Of a DNA stretch of 64,000 bases, positions 34,643 through 43,648 are shown piece by piece. The stretch is from NCBI RefSeq assembly GCF_021698855.1, contig NZ_WWFA01000001.1, forward strand, positions 62,001-126,000, given 5' to 3'. A program made the position numbers and the translations under genes. How positions within the stretch are numbered: the stretch's first letter is position 1; every line of letters begins with the position of its first letter. Origin of the DNA: Lactobacillus sp. S2-2 (GTDB lineage Bacteria > Bacillota > Bacilli > Lactobacillales > Lactobacillaceae). The notes below the pieces were generated by a model. It worked only from the letters and a program-made list of their open reading frames with translations. It was not told where the DNA came from and did no database searches.

Positions 34643-35197
34643 ATGAATGTATTAAAAAAATGGCACTTGAAAGATATTATATCAATTGCTTTAATTGCAG
34701 TATTTAGTGGAGTTATTTTTTGGGGAACTGGATTTTTATATAGTGTTTTAAATGCACTTTTAACTCCAATTGGATTAGCACCATTTAGTAATGAAATATT
34801 ATTTGGATTATGGACTTTAGCTGGACCATTAGCAGCTTTTGTAATTAGAATTCCGCTATCATCTACATTAGGAGAATTTTTAGCTTCTGCTGTTGAAATG
34901 ATATTTGGTGGACAATGGGGAGCTGCAACCTTAATTTCTGGATTAATTCAGGGGTTAGCTTCTGAAGTAGGTTTTGCTGCTACTGCATATAAACTTTATA
35001 ATTGGATTACAATTTGTATTACAACACTTTCAACAACTTTAATTACATTTATGTGGTCATATTTTAAAGATGGATATAATGGTTATTCAGGATTTCTAAT
35101 TGCTATGTTATTTATTGTTAGATTAGTATCAGTTTTTATTTTTAGTGGTGTATTAGTAAAAATAGTATCTGATATGATTGAAAAAAATAGAAACTAA
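34643..35197 (+). CDS. YkoE-type S component for thiamine or HMP uptake
   Basis: 184 residues, five to six membrane segments (DIISIALIAVFSGVIFWGTG; GGQWGAATLISGLIQGLASEVGF). YkoE is the substrate-binding membrane subunit of an ECF importer, normally encoded with YkoD (ATPases) and YkoC. Neither is adjacent here, so it probably shares a general ECF module encoded elsewhere. TPP riboswitch control supports a thiamine-related substrate. ATG at 34643 follows GGAGG; the in-frame extension upstream lies in the terminator. Confidence 0.87.
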   Translation: MNVLKKWHLKDIISIALIAVFSGVIFWGTGFLYSVLNALLTPIGLAPFSNEILFGLWTLAGPLAAFVIRIPLSSTLGEFLASAVEMIFGGQWGAATLISGLIQGLASEVGFAATAYKLYNWITICITTLSTTLITFMWSYFKDGYNGYSGFLIAMLFIVRLVSVFIFSGVLVKIVSDMIEKNRN

Positions 35198-35226
35198 AAG
35201 GGATGAATTTATCATTCCTTTTTTAT
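35197..35226 (+). terminator. Rho-independent terminator
   Basis: AAAGGGATGA/TCATTCCTTT stem (one G-U) with U-run after ykoE. Confidence 0.85.
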
Positions 35227-35277
35227 TTTGTAGATTGATTAGTGTAAAATAATGTTTAATAAAAGGAGGATTAATTT

Positions 35278-36660
35278 ATGGATTATCGAGTTGAATCAGA
35301 TAGTATTGGTGAAGTAAAAGTACCAAAGGATGCCCTATGGGGAGCACAAACACAAAGGAGTCGATTTAATTTTCCAAATGGACCAACTATGCCAGTAGTT
35401 TTAATTAGATCATTAATTAAAATTAAAAAATGTGTGGCTAAAGTTAATTTGGACAATAAAAAGATTGATGAAATAAAGGGAGAATTAATCGTTCAGACTT
35501 GTGATAATCTCTTATCTTTTAATGATGAAGAATTAATGAAAGATTTTCCATTACATATCTATCAAACTGGTTCTGGTACACAAACCAATATGAATGTTAA
35601 TGAAGTAATTGTTAACTTAGCATATGAAATTAATCCGGATGTTAAATTATTAGCTAATGATGATGTTAATCGTTGTCAAAGTTCAAATGATGTATTTCCA
35701 ACAGCAATGAACATTGCAATTATTAAAGAAACCGAAAGTTTAATGTCTTCTTTAAAAAATATGAAGTTAGTATTACAAGATAAAGAAATTGAATTTTCTG
35801 AAATTGTTAAAATTGGTAGAACTCATTTACAAGATGCAACACCATTGACTGTAGGGCAAGAAATTTCTGGATGGGTTAGTACAATTGATCATGATATTAA
35901 ATATTTGAATGATAATATTAATGCAGTTTATGAAATTCCAATTGGTGGAACTGCTGTTGGTACAGGAATGAATACTTATGAAAATTTTGATAAATTTATA
36001 GTTAATGAATTATCAAAAGAAACGGGACTTGATTTAAAAGTTCAAAACAAATTTTTTGGATTAGCTAGTCATTCAACGATTGTTAATTTTCATAGCTCTG
36101 TTAAAGTTATGGATACAGATTTGATGAAAATAGCTAATGACATTAGATTTTTATCATCTGGTCCAAGAGCAGGGTATGGAGAATTTATTATTCCATCAAA
36201 TGAACCAGGATCATCGATAATGCCTGGGAAGGTTAATCCAACTCAAGCGGAAGCTTTAATAATGGCTGCAACTAAAGTTGTTGGAAATGATACAACAATT
36301 GGATTAGCAAATAGTCAAGGTAATTTTGAATTAAATGTTTATAAGCCTTTGATTATTGATACTGTTTTAGAATCAATACAATTAATGGCTGGGTTAATTA
36401 AATCTTTCACCGATAAATTAATCAAAGGATTAGAAGTTAACTCAGAACAAATGAAAAAATTAGTAAATGAGTCATTAATGACAGTAACATCTTTATCACC
36501 ACATATTGGATATCATAAAGCTGCAGAAATTGCTCAATTTGCCTTAAAAAATAAATTAAATTTAAAAGAAGCCGCAATTAAAACTGGTTATGTAAATGAA
36601 AATGATTTTAATAATTGGGTTGATCCTTATCAAATGACAAATAAAAAAACGAAATCTTAA
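35278..36660 (+). CDS. fumC: Class II fumarate hydratase
   Basis: Reversible hydration of fumarate to malate, iron-independent. 460 residues. N-terminal VPKDALWGAQTQRSRFNFP, TGSGTQTNMNVNEVI, GRTHLQDATPLTVGQE (catalytic His) and the lyase signature GSSIMPGKVNPTQAEA. AAAGGAGG before ATG. With no other TCA enzymes in the window it probably works in a short C4 route with PEP carboxylase or recycles fumarate from purB. Confidence 0.95.
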   Translation: MDYRVESDSIGEVKVPKDALWGAQTQRSRFNFPNGPTMPVVLIRSLIKIKKCVAKVNLDNKKIDEIKGELIVQTCDNLLSFNDEELMKDFPLHIYQTGSGTQTNMNVNEVIVNLAYEINPDVKLLANDDVNRCQSSNDVFPTAMNIAIIKETESLMSSLKNMKLVLQDKEIEFSEIVKIGRTHLQDATPLTVGQEISGWVSTIDHDIKYLNDNINAVYEIPIGGTAVGTGMNTYENFDKFIVNELSKETGLDLKVQNKFFGLASHSTIVNFHSSVKVMDTDLMKIANDIRFLSSGPRAGYGEFIIPSNEPGSSIMPGKVNPTQAEALIMAATKVVGNDTTIGLANSQGNFELNVYKPLIIDTVLESIQLMAGLIKSFTDKLIKGLEVNSEQMKKLVNESLMTVTSLSPHIGYHKAAEIAQFALKNKLNLKEAAIKTGYVNENDFNNWVDPYQMTNKKTKS

Positions 36661-36674
36661 GATTTCGTTTTTTT
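36643..36674. terminator. Bidirectional terminator overlapping two stop codons
   Basis: AAAAAAACGAAATC/GATTTCGTTTTTTT with TTAA loop. The stop codons of fumC and the convergent gene both lie in the hairpin. Confidence 0.88.
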
Positions 36675-37622
36675 ATTCTTATATTTTTTTTGTTCTTCTT
36701 TTTCTCTTCTTTTAACTAGTTCAGCAGTTAACATTCTAAATTGTGTACGATATGCATTAAATGCTTTTTGTGAATCATTCATATTCTTTTCAGCTTCATG
36801 TAATCTTTCTGATAATTCCTTGAATGAGTAACCAGATAAATTCATTTGTACATCAACTGTTGTATTATATGCAGAACTTAAAAAATGATAACCATTAACG
36901 GTTGCTTTAGAAACTCCGGTTGCAACATGTTTAATTGATGGTTGAAATGAGAAGTTATCAATTGCTGTAACAATTGGTTTACTAATAACTTTAGTCCAAA
37001 ATGAAATTAGTGGACCAGCAAAAAATGCAGTAATAATTGTAGCAATTGCGATTGGACCACCAACAACTAATCCAGCAATCAAGAATAGAATATCTTGAAT
37101 AACTCTTGCGGTTCTATATTTAACATGTAATCTATCGGAAGCAATTGGTGCAATCGCATCATATGGTGCAACCCCTAAATTAGGTGCCATATAAATTGAA
37201 CTACCAGCAGTGAATAAAACTAAACCTAAGAATAGGTTGGTAATGATAACGAAAAAATTAACATTTCCTGGGAGAATTGATTCATAAATAGATGAGAACC
37301 ATTGAATTTCATAACCTACAAGAATCATATTCATAATTGTTCCAATTCCAATTTTCTTACGATCTAAAATTAAAATAAAGATAAAAATAACAAAGTTGGC
37401 TCCAAGTTGAAATGTACCAAGGTCTGTATGTAAAATACTAGCCATTCCTGTATTCACAGCAGTAAACGGATCAAGACCTAAATTACCTTCTTTTAAGAAA
37501 GTAGCACCAAGAGCTAGCATTGCAATTCCAACAAATGACATTAGAGATTTTAATAGTATATTTATAAATCTACCATAGCCATTTAATCTATTTTCTTGAC
37601 TATTATCCGAATTTGTATCCAT
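36657..37622 (-). CDS. YczE/YyaS-like membrane protein with charged C-terminal tail
   Basis: 321 residues. The first ~215 form five membrane segments with FLKEGNLGLDPFTAVNTG and NLGVAPYDAIAPI, the repeated glycine-rich motifs of the YczE/YyaS/YitT group. The last ~100 residues are an unusual soluble extension ending in a charged helical stretch (HEAEKNMNDSQKAFNAYR ... KRREKEEQKKYKNKKTKS). Function unknown. ATG at 37622 follows AAAGGATG; the TTG upstream is discounted. Divergent from the TetR regulator, which may control it. Confidence 0.75.
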   Translation of the reverse strand: MDTNSDNSQENRLNGYGRFINILLKSLMSFVGIAMLALGATFLKEGNLGLDPFTAVNTGMASILHTDLGTFQLGANFVIFIFILILDRKKIGIGTIMNMILVGYEIQWFSSIYESILPGNVNFFVIITNLFLGLVLFTAGSSIYMAPNLGVAPYDAIAPIASDRLHVKYRTARVIQDILFLIAGLVVGGPIAIATIITAFFAGPLISFWTKVISKPIVTAIDNFSFQPSIKHVATGVSKATVNGYHFLSSAYNTTVDVQMNLSGYSFKELSERLHEAEKNMNDSQKAFNAYRTQFRMLTAELVKRREKEEQKKYKNKKTKS

Positions 37623-37776
37623 AAATTTCAACATCCTTTATTAGAGATTGACTTTATTATAACTCACTTTAGATAAATTTGTTAAAAATTTAATTTGTGA
37701 TTTTATATAGATTAATTTAATATTAGTAGTTGTTGGTCTCTAATATTTGGATAGTTAGTTTAGTAAGGAGCATTTT

Positions 37777-38301
37777 ATGAGTGACACTAATAATAGTGAA
37801 CAACTAATAATTGATGGGTTGTTTGATTTAATGATAGAAACTCCATATACAGAAATATCAGTAAAAAGCATTTGCGAAAAATCTGGTGTATCTAGGATGA
37901 CTTTCTATCGTCATTTTCATACTAAAGAAGATGTTGTAATTGAACAAATTGCACAAGTTTTTAGGACCTTTGTTGACAGTGTTGCAACTGATAAATCAAT
38001 TACATTTGATCAATTGGCATCAACTTTTTTTAATATTATTAAAGACCATAAAGATATGTTGATGATTATTTTAAATAATGATTTATCTAACTTATTATTA
38101 AGACAACTTAAAAATTATATGACGATGTTGGTTAATGATAAGATTTTAGAATTAAGAGAAAATTCATCAAAACTATTGATTGCTTTAATTTCTGGTGGCT
38201 TAACAGAAATTTTAATTGTTTGGGCTGAAGACGATATGCAAATTCCAGTTGAAGAATTAGTTATTTTTGCAATGAAATATATGCATTTTAAAATTAATTA
38301 A
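37777..38301 (+). CDS. TetR/AcrR-family transcriptional regulator
   Basis: 174 residues. N-terminal helix-turn-helix in SVKSICEKSGVSRMTFYRHFHTKEDVV (about residues 25-51), followed by an all-helical ligand domain resembling the C-terminal domain of DhaS-like TetR proteins. Likely a repressor; a natural target is the divergent membrane protein gene 154 bases away. AAGGAG before ATG. The promoter of the methionine T-box starts right after its stop codon. Confidence 0.85.
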   Translation: MSDTNNSEQLIIDGLFDLMIETPYTEISVKSICEKSGVSRMTFYRHFHTKEDVVIEQIAQVFRTFVDSVATDKSITFDQLASTFFNIIKDHKDMLMIILNNDLSNLLLRQLKNYMTMLVNDKILELRENSSKLLIALISGGLTEILIVWAEDDMQIPVEELVIFAMKYMHFKIN

Positions 38302-38309
38302 TAAATTTG

Positions 38310-38339
38310 TTGACAAAGTAGTTACTTTTATTTTATTAT
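38310..38339 (+). promoter_or_regulatory. Promoter of the methionine T-box operon
   Basis: TTGACA (38310-38315), 18-base spacer, TATTAT (38334-38339). Confidence 0.75.
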
Positions 38340-38359
38340 TATAAAAATTATTTAAATAT

Positions 38360-38621
38360 AACAAACGTGATATGAATTGAGTATTAAATGAATTCTCTCA
38401 GAGAAACTCTGGTTGGTGAAAAGAGTTGAGTTGAAATTTAAGAAGATGGGTTCTTAAAAGTTTTTATTAGTGAATATTTAGCTAATAACGGAGTTGCTTT
38501 CGATATAAGAGCAAGACTTTTCTTTTTAGAGCAGTCTTTAGAGGTAGGGTTTAATAACACTACAAACTAAGGTGGTACCACGAATAGCATTCGTCCTTTT
38601 TATAGGACGAGTGCTTTTTTT
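38360..38621 (+). promoter_or_regulatory. T-box leader, methionine specifier
   Basis: Contains the stem I element GGTTGGTGAAAAG, a specifier loop AGAAGATGGG with AUG (38446-38448) as the codon, and the T-box AAGGTGGTACCACG (38569-38582). The terminator AGCATTCGTCC/GGACGAGTGCT (38586-38615) is followed by U-run. Uncharged tRNA-Met would favour the antiterminator and switch on metQ-metN-metP. The AUG assignment is mine from the stem I position and agrees with the operon content. Confidence 0.93.
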
Positions 38622-38659
38622 ATTTAAATAAAATACATAAAAAATATGAGGTGTTAGAT

Positions 38660-39505
38660 ATGAGTAAAAGATTAAAGAACAGTATCATTGGAATTATTAT
38701 TGTTGCAGTATTAGGTATTATTGCATGGTTTAGTTTTGTTGGTAACAGCGCTAAAACAGATAATAAGGTTACAATTGGAATTATGAGTGGAACTAAAAAT
38801 GATGATGAGTTTTGGAATGCAGTAAAAAAGAGCGCTAAAGATAGATATGGATTAGATATTGAATATAAGAAATTTACAGATTACAGTGCTCCTAATCGTG
38901 CTTTAGAACAAAAACAAATTGATTTAGATGCCTTTCAACATTTTGCATTTTTAAATAATTGGAATAAATCTAATAAGTCAAATATTGTTTCAATTGGTGA
39001 AACTTATTTAAAACCAATGAAAATTTATTCTAATAAATATAAAAGTGTGAAAGATATTCCAGAAAATTCAAAAATTATAATTCCAAATGATACTACCAAT
39101 GAAAGTAGAGCTTTATATTTATTAAAAAATGCTGGATTAATTAAATTAAGTTCTGGAAGTAATTTCAAAGGAATTAATGATATTACAGAAAATAAAAAGA
39201 ATTTAAAAATTAAGGAAGTTGATGCCTCACAAACGGCCCGTTCTTTAAATGATGTTGCTGCATCAGTTGTTAATACTAATTTTGCAATTAGTGCTAACTT
39301 AACTAAAAAGCAAACTATTTTTACTGAACCTTTAAATAAAGATTCTAAGCAATGGGTTAATTTTGTAGCTGCAAATAAAGATCAAAAAAATAATGAAAAA
39401 TATAAAAAAGTAGTAAAATCAATTCAGAATAAAGATATTGAAAAAGTAATTAAGAAAATTTACGGTGATAAATATATTCCTGCTTGGAATAAAACTTTTA
39501 AATAG
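38660..39505 (+). CDS. metQ: Methionine ABC transporter substrate-binding protein
   Basis: 281 residues, NlpA/MetQ family. After an N-terminal hydrophobic segment come KVTIGIMSGTKNDDEFWNAV, QKQIDLDAFQHFAFLN and SSVVNTNFAI-like ligand-site stretches. Binds L- or D-methionine outside the membrane. Unlike typical MetQ it has no lipobox cysteine; the first 32 residues look like an uncleaved membrane anchor or non-lipoprotein signal. ATG at 38660 follows GAGGTG, whose GTG is not the start. First gene of the T-box operon. Confidence 0.9.
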   Translation: MSKRLKNSIIGIIIVAVLGIIAWFSFVGNSAKTDNKVTIGIMSGTKNDDEFWNAVKKSAKDRYGLDIEYKKFTDYSAPNRALEQKQIDLDAFQHFAFLNNWNKSNKSNIVSIGETYLKPMKIYSNKYKSVKDIPENSKIIIPNDTTNESRALYLLKNAGLIKLSSGSNFKGINDITENKKNLKIKEVDASQTARSLNDVAASVVNTNFAISANLTKKQTIFTEPLNKDSKQWVNFVAANKDQKNNEKYKKVVKSIQNKDIEKVIKKIYGDKYIPAWNKTFK

Positions 39506-39516
39506 GAGAATTTAAA

Positions 39517-40572
39517 ATGACTGAAAATATAATTGAATTAGATAAAGTTAATGTTAAATTTCCACTCAAAGATAAAACAATTCATGCTGTTAAAGATGTA
39601 TCTTTGTCAATAAAAAAGGGAGATATCTTTGGAGTAGTCGGATATTCTGGAGCAGGTAAATCAACTTTAGTAAGAACGATTAATTTATTGCAAAAACCTA
39701 GTTCAGGAATTGTTAAGGTTTTAGGAAAAGAATTTTATAAAAATGTTGATGGAAAAGAAAAAAATATTTCTGTTGGTGATTTAAGAAAAGAACGTCGAAA
39801 TATTGGAATGATTTTTCAACATTTTAATCTTTTAAATGAAAGAACGGTTCAAGATAATATTGCTTTTGCATTAAAACACAGTAAATTAAAAGAAAAAGAA
39901 ATCATTAATAAATCAATTGAATTATTAGATTTAGTGGGATTGAAAGAATTTGCTAAAAGTTACCCAGCTCAATTATCTGGAGGACAGCAACAAAGAGTTG
40001 CAATTGCACGTGCTTTAGCTAATGATCCTGAAATTTTAATTTCTGATGAAGCAACATCTGCACTTGATCCAGAAAATACTAATCAAATATTGGATTTATT
40101 AAAAAAAATCAATCAAAAATTAGGATTAACAGTCGTTTTAATTACTCATGAAATGGATGCTATTAAACGAATTTGTAATAATGTAGCGATCATGGATAGT
40201 GGAGAGTTAATTGAAAAAGGTAATATAATGGATATATTTGTTCATTCTACCAATCCAGTTACTAGAAAATTTATCGGAAATTCATTTGATGCAATTTCAA
40301 TTTTAAATAGTTTAAATCTATCTAAAAAGCCTGATGCAATTGTTCAATTAACTTATACATCTGATGATATTGGTTCACCAATAATTGTTGAACTGTATAA
40401 ACAATTTGGAGTGAAAGCAAATATAATTTATTCTAATATTGAAGTTTTGCAAGATAAACCAATTGGGACTAATTTAATTGGAATCGATGGAAATCAAGAT
40501 AGTATTAAAAAGGCTTTAAATTATTTACATGAAAGTAATATTAAAGTTACAGAAATTAAGGAGGAACAATAA
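39517..40572 (+). CDS. metN: Methionine ABC transporter ATP-binding protein
   Basis: 351 residues. Walker A GYSGAGKSTLVR, signature LSGGQQQRVAIARALA, Walker B ILISDEATSALD, then a C-terminal NIL regulatory domain (about residues 270-345) that senses methionine in MetN proteins. Energises uptake with MetP and MetQ. AGGAGA before ATG. The stop overlaps the next start by one base (TAATG). Confidence 0.95.
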   Translation: MTENIIELDKVNVKFPLKDKTIHAVKDVSLSIKKGDIFGVVGYSGAGKSTLVRTINLLQKPSSGIVKVLGKEFYKNVDGKEKNISVGDLRKERRNIGMIFQHFNLLNERTVQDNIAFALKHSKLKEKEIINKSIELLDLVGLKEFAKSYPAQLSGGQQQRVAIARALANDPEILISDEATSALDPENTNQILDLLKKINQKLGLTVVLITHEMDAIKRICNNVAIMDSGELIEKGNIMDIFVHSTNPVTRKFIGNSFDAISILNSLNLSKKPDAIVQLTYTSDDIGSPIIVELYKQFGVKANIIYSNIEVLQDKPIGTNLIGIDGNQDSIKKALNYLHESNIKVTEIKEEQ

Positions 40573-41276
40573 TGAAAGAATGGTTTATAACTCATTTTCC
40601 AAATGTTGTTCAGTTAGGTTGGACTGGTGATACAGGTTGGGCAAATTCAATTGTTCAAACTCTATTTATGACTTTTTGGTCCGCTATTTTTGGTGGTATT
40701 TTAGGACTTATTTTTGGGATTGCCTTAGTCGTTTTTGATGATAATGGAATTTTACCTAATAAAATAATTTTTAATATTGTGGATAAAATTGTTTCTTTCT
40801 TTAGAGCTATTCCATTCATTATTTTATTAGCTTTTATTGCTCCATTTACTCAATTTTTAGTTGGTACTCAAATTGGTACTACTGCAGCACTTGTACCCTT
40901 AGCATTTGGTGTTTTTCCATTTTATGCAAGACAAGTACAAGTGGCTTTGGAAAGTGTTGACAGTGGAAAAATTGAAGCTGCTCAATCAATTGGTGCAACA
41001 AATTGGGATTTGATTTTTGGTGTATATGTTAAAGAAGCACGTTCAGAATTAGTACGTGTATCAACGGTTACATTAATCAGTTTAATTGGATTGACTGCAA
41101 TGGCTGGTGCAATTGGTGCTGGAGGATTAGGAAACACTGCAATTTCTTATGGATATAATCGATTTGCTAGTGATACAACGTTAGTAGCAACTTTATTAGT
41201 AGTTATATTAGTAATAATAATTCAATTAATTGGGGATTTCTTAGCACGTAAATTAAATCATTCAATAAAAAAATAA
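40572..41276 (+). CDS. metP: Methionine ABC transporter permease
   Basis: 234 residues, five membrane segments, MetI-type. The ATPase-contact loop reads EAAQSIGATNWDLIFGVYVKEAR. Forms the membrane channel of the MetNPQ importer. ATG overlaps the metN stop; GAGGAA upstream. No clear terminator follows at once; the next unit has its own promoter. Confidence 0.93.
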   Translation: MKEWFITHFPNVVQLGWTGDTGWANSIVQTLFMTFWSAIFGGILGLIFGIALVVFDDNGILPNKIIFNIVDKIVSFFRAIPFIILLAFIAPFTQFLVGTQIGTTAALVPLAFGVFPFYARQVQVALESVDSGKIEAAQSIGATNWDLIFGVYVKEARSELVRVSTVTLISLIGLTAMAGAIGAGGLGNTAISYGYNRFASDTTLVATLLVVILVIIIQLIGDFLARKLNHSIKK

Positions 41277-41322
41277 TAAACGAACATTAAATAAAATATT
41301 AGCCGATTTTTTTAGATTTAGG

Positions 41323-41350
41323 TTGAATTATTATGCTTCTTTGATATAAT
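41323..41350 (+). promoter_or_regulatory. Promoter of the PanE-like/aminotransferase unit
   Basis: TTGAAT (41323-41328), 16-base spacer, TATAAT (41345-41350). The leader up to 41412 contains a weak AATAG/CTATT inverted repeat ending in TTTTTAT, possibly an attenuator. Confidence 0.65.
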
Positions 41351-41412
41351 TGTTCAACTAATAGGTCATTTAAAAAAATTGGCTATTTTTATACAAAAGG
41401 AGAGTGAATAAT

Positions 41413-42372
41413 ATGAAATATGGAATTATTGGAGCTGGCGCAATGGGATATCGATATGGAGTCTTATTACAAGAAAATGCTGGTTTGGAAGTTGATTTTG
41501 TTGATACTTGGCAACCAAATGTTGAAAGGGTTAGAGAACAAGGTGGTGTTTATGTATCAAGAGACCATCAAGACAAAAAATTAGTTCCGATTAATATTTA
41601 CTATCCTGAAGAATATGATGGACACCCAGATGTTTGGATTATTTTTAAAAAACAGATGCAATTATCAGAAGAATTAAAACGAGATCAAGCAGCTAATATT
41701 TTTTATGATGATCAATATGTATTTTCTGCAATGAACGGATTAGGACATTTTGAAAAAATAGAACAATATTTTGATAAAAATAAAATCTTATGTGGAACTG
41801 CAATGATTGCAACTGTTTTGAATGGACCTGGAGATGTTGATTTCATGGGACCTAAAAATGGTGAAGAAATGCATATGGCACCATATAATGATAAAAAACC
41901 AGATGAAATAATGAATTCAATTTTTGAAGATTTTAAAAAAGCAACTCTTGGTCCTGTCATGACTAATGACTGGCTAGGAATGTGTATGACAAAGGTTTCT
42001 TTTAATGCAGTTGCTAATACTTTATGTACAATGTTTGAGGTTACGATGGGACAGTTTATCGAATATCCGGGTGCAAGTGAAATGGCAACTCAATTATTTA
42101 ATGAGGCTCATGATGCATGTGAGCGTGCTGGAATCTATTTAATTGATAATCGTCAAGAACAAGTTCAATCTGTAATAGATAGTGGAGTTAAGTTAAAATA
42201 TCATTATCCTTCAATGTATCAAGATTTTTCTAAGGGAAGAATGACTGAAGTGGATTACATAAATGGGTATATTGCAAATATCGGAAGAAAAAATAATTAT
42301 ATTTGTTCAACTCATGAATTCATTGTTCATGAGGTACACTTAGCAGAACTTACACGTAAATATCGAAATTAA
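41413..42372 (+). CDS. PanE/ApbA-family 2-keto acid reductase
   Basis: 319 residues. N-terminal Rossmann motif MKYGIIGAGAMGYRYG; a C-terminal helical domain with KVSFNAVANTLC, the ketopantoate reductase substrate region. The family includes ketopantoate reductase and D-2-hydroxyacid dehydrogenases acting on branched-chain keto acids in lactic bacteria. No other pantothenate gene is near, while an aminotransferase gene follows at once, so a keto acid reductase for transamination products is more likely. ATG at 41413 after AGGAGAG; the GTG within that site is rejected. Confidence 0.8.
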   Translation: MKYGIIGAGAMGYRYGVLLQENAGLEVDFVDTWQPNVERVREQGGVYVSRDHQDKKLVPINIYYPEEYDGHPDVWIIFKKQMQLSEELKRDQAANIFYDDQYVFSAMNGLGHFEKIEQYFDKNKILCGTAMIATVLNGPGDVDFMGPKNGEEMHMAPYNDKKPDEIMNSIFEDFKKATLGPVMTNDWLGMCMTKVSFNAVANTLCTMFEVTMGQFIEYPGASEMATQLFNEAHDACERAGIYLIDNRQEQVQSVIDSGVKLKYHYPSMYQDFSKGRMTEVDYINGYIANIGRKNNYICSTHEFIVHEVHLAELTRKYRN

Positions 42373-42388
42373 AAAGGTGGTAACTAAA

Positions 42389-43573
42389 ATGACAAATTAT
42401 GAATTTTCAAATAGTGTTCCCAAAAAAGTAAATGATGCAATTGGTGAAGTATTTAAAGCAGCTTCAGATCCAGAAGTTATTTCATTTGCAGGTGGTCTTC
42501 CGGCACCTGAACTATTTCCAGTTCAAGAAATTAAACAAGCAACCTCAGATGTTTTTGATCAATATGGAAAAGAAGTTCTTCAATATTCTGGAGCGATTGG
42601 TTATAAGGGATTAAGAGAACAAATTGTTGATATTATGGCGGAAAGAAAAGTTGAAACAAATATTGATAATATTGCAATTACAACTGGTTCACAACAATCA
42701 ATTGATTTAACTGCACGAATGTTAATCAATCCTAATGATGTAATTTTTGTCGAAGATCCAACTTATTTGAGTGCGATTGATGTCTTTAAATCATATGGTG
42801 CAAAAATAATCGGAATTCCAATGGATGATGATGGAATTAGAATTGATGTATTAAGAGAGAAAATGGAAAAATATCCTAATGGAAAAATGATTTATACAAT
42901 TCCTAATTTTCAAAATCCGACTGGAAGAACTTTGTCGCTAGAACGTCGAAAGGAACTAGTTAGTTTAGCAAATGAGTTTGGTACACATATTTTAGAAGAT
43001 GATCCATATGGCGCAATTAGATTTTCTGGAGAGTTTTTACCTTCATTAAAAAGTTTTGATACAGAAGAACGTGTGATTTATTTAAGCTCATTTTCAAAAA
43101 TTCTTGCTCCTGGATTAAGAATGGGATGGTTAGTAGCTGATAGTAAATTTATGGATAAATTTTTATTAATGAAACAATCAGCTGATTTGCATACTGATAA
43201 TTTAACTCAATATATTATTTCTCAATTTATGAAAAATAATGATATTAAACAACATATTAAGTTAATTAGTGAGGCATATAAAAATAGAGCGGACTTAATG
43301 ATTAAACAAATTGATAAAAAATTTCCTGAAGGAGTTAAACATAGTAACCCAGAAGGTGGGATGTTTATATGGGTAGAGTTACCTGGTAATATTGATTCTG
43401 ATGAATTATTTAAAATATGTATTAAGAATAATGTAGCATTTGTATCAGGATCAGCATTTTATCCAAACAAAGTTACAAAGGGAACATTTAGAATGAATTT
43501 TTCTAATATGAGTGATGAACAAATTATATTAGGAATCGATCGAATGGCTAAGGCGATTAAAGAAATGATGTAA
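42389..43573 (+). CDS. PLP-dependent class I/II aminotransferase
   Basis: 394 residues, fold-type I. Contains FAGGLPAPELFP, YTIPNFQNPTGRTLS, EDDPYGAIRFSG and the PLP lysine in SSFSKILAPGLRMGW. Closest in style to 2-aminoadipate/aromatic aminotransferases (LysN/AraT-like) without a MocR DNA-binding domain. Donor amino acid not assignable. AAGGTGG before ATG at 42389. 16 bases after the reductase gene; the pair could convert amino acids into 2-hydroxy acids. Confidence 0.87.
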   Translation: MTNYEFSNSVPKKVNDAIGEVFKAASDPEVISFAGGLPAPELFPVQEIKQATSDVFDQYGKEVLQYSGAIGYKGLREQIVDIMAERKVETNIDNIAITTGSQQSIDLTARMLINPNDVIFVEDPTYLSAIDVFKSYGAKIIGIPMDDDGIRIDVLREKMEKYPNGKMIYTIPNFQNPTGRTLSLERRKELVSLANEFGTHILEDDPYGAIRFSGEFLPSLKSFDTEERVIYLSSFSKILAPGLRMGWLVADSKFMDKFLLMKQSADLHTDNLTQYIISQFMKNNDIKQHIKLISEAYKNRADLMIKQIDKKFPEGVKHSNPEGGMFIWVELPGNIDSDELFKICIKNNVAFVSGSAFYPNKVTKGTFRMNFSNMSDEQIILGIDRMAKAIKEMM

Positions 43574-43610
43574 ATTAAAAGGAGCGTAATATCTACGCTC
43601 CTTTTAATTT
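43572..43610 (+). terminator. Strong terminator (17-bp perfect stem)
   Basis: Arms 43572-43588 and 43594-43610 pair perfectly around GGAGCGTA/TACGCTCC with an ATATC loop. The U-rich part lies within the stem. Confidence 0.85.
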
Positions 43611-43616
43611 GAAAAA

Positions 43617-43643
43617 AAAAAGACCTGAAAACAGGTCTTTTAA
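43617..43643 (-). terminator. Terminator of the cold-shock gene
   Basis: AAAAGACCTG/CAGGTCTTTT with a four-base loop, followed on the minus strand by ten T. Confidence 0.9.
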
Positions 43644-43648
43644 TATCA

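Noticed and set aside
41357-41400. Possible attenuator in the leader of the PanE-like gene
   Set aside because: The AATAG/CTATT stem is only five pairs with mismatches above it; too weak to call separately.
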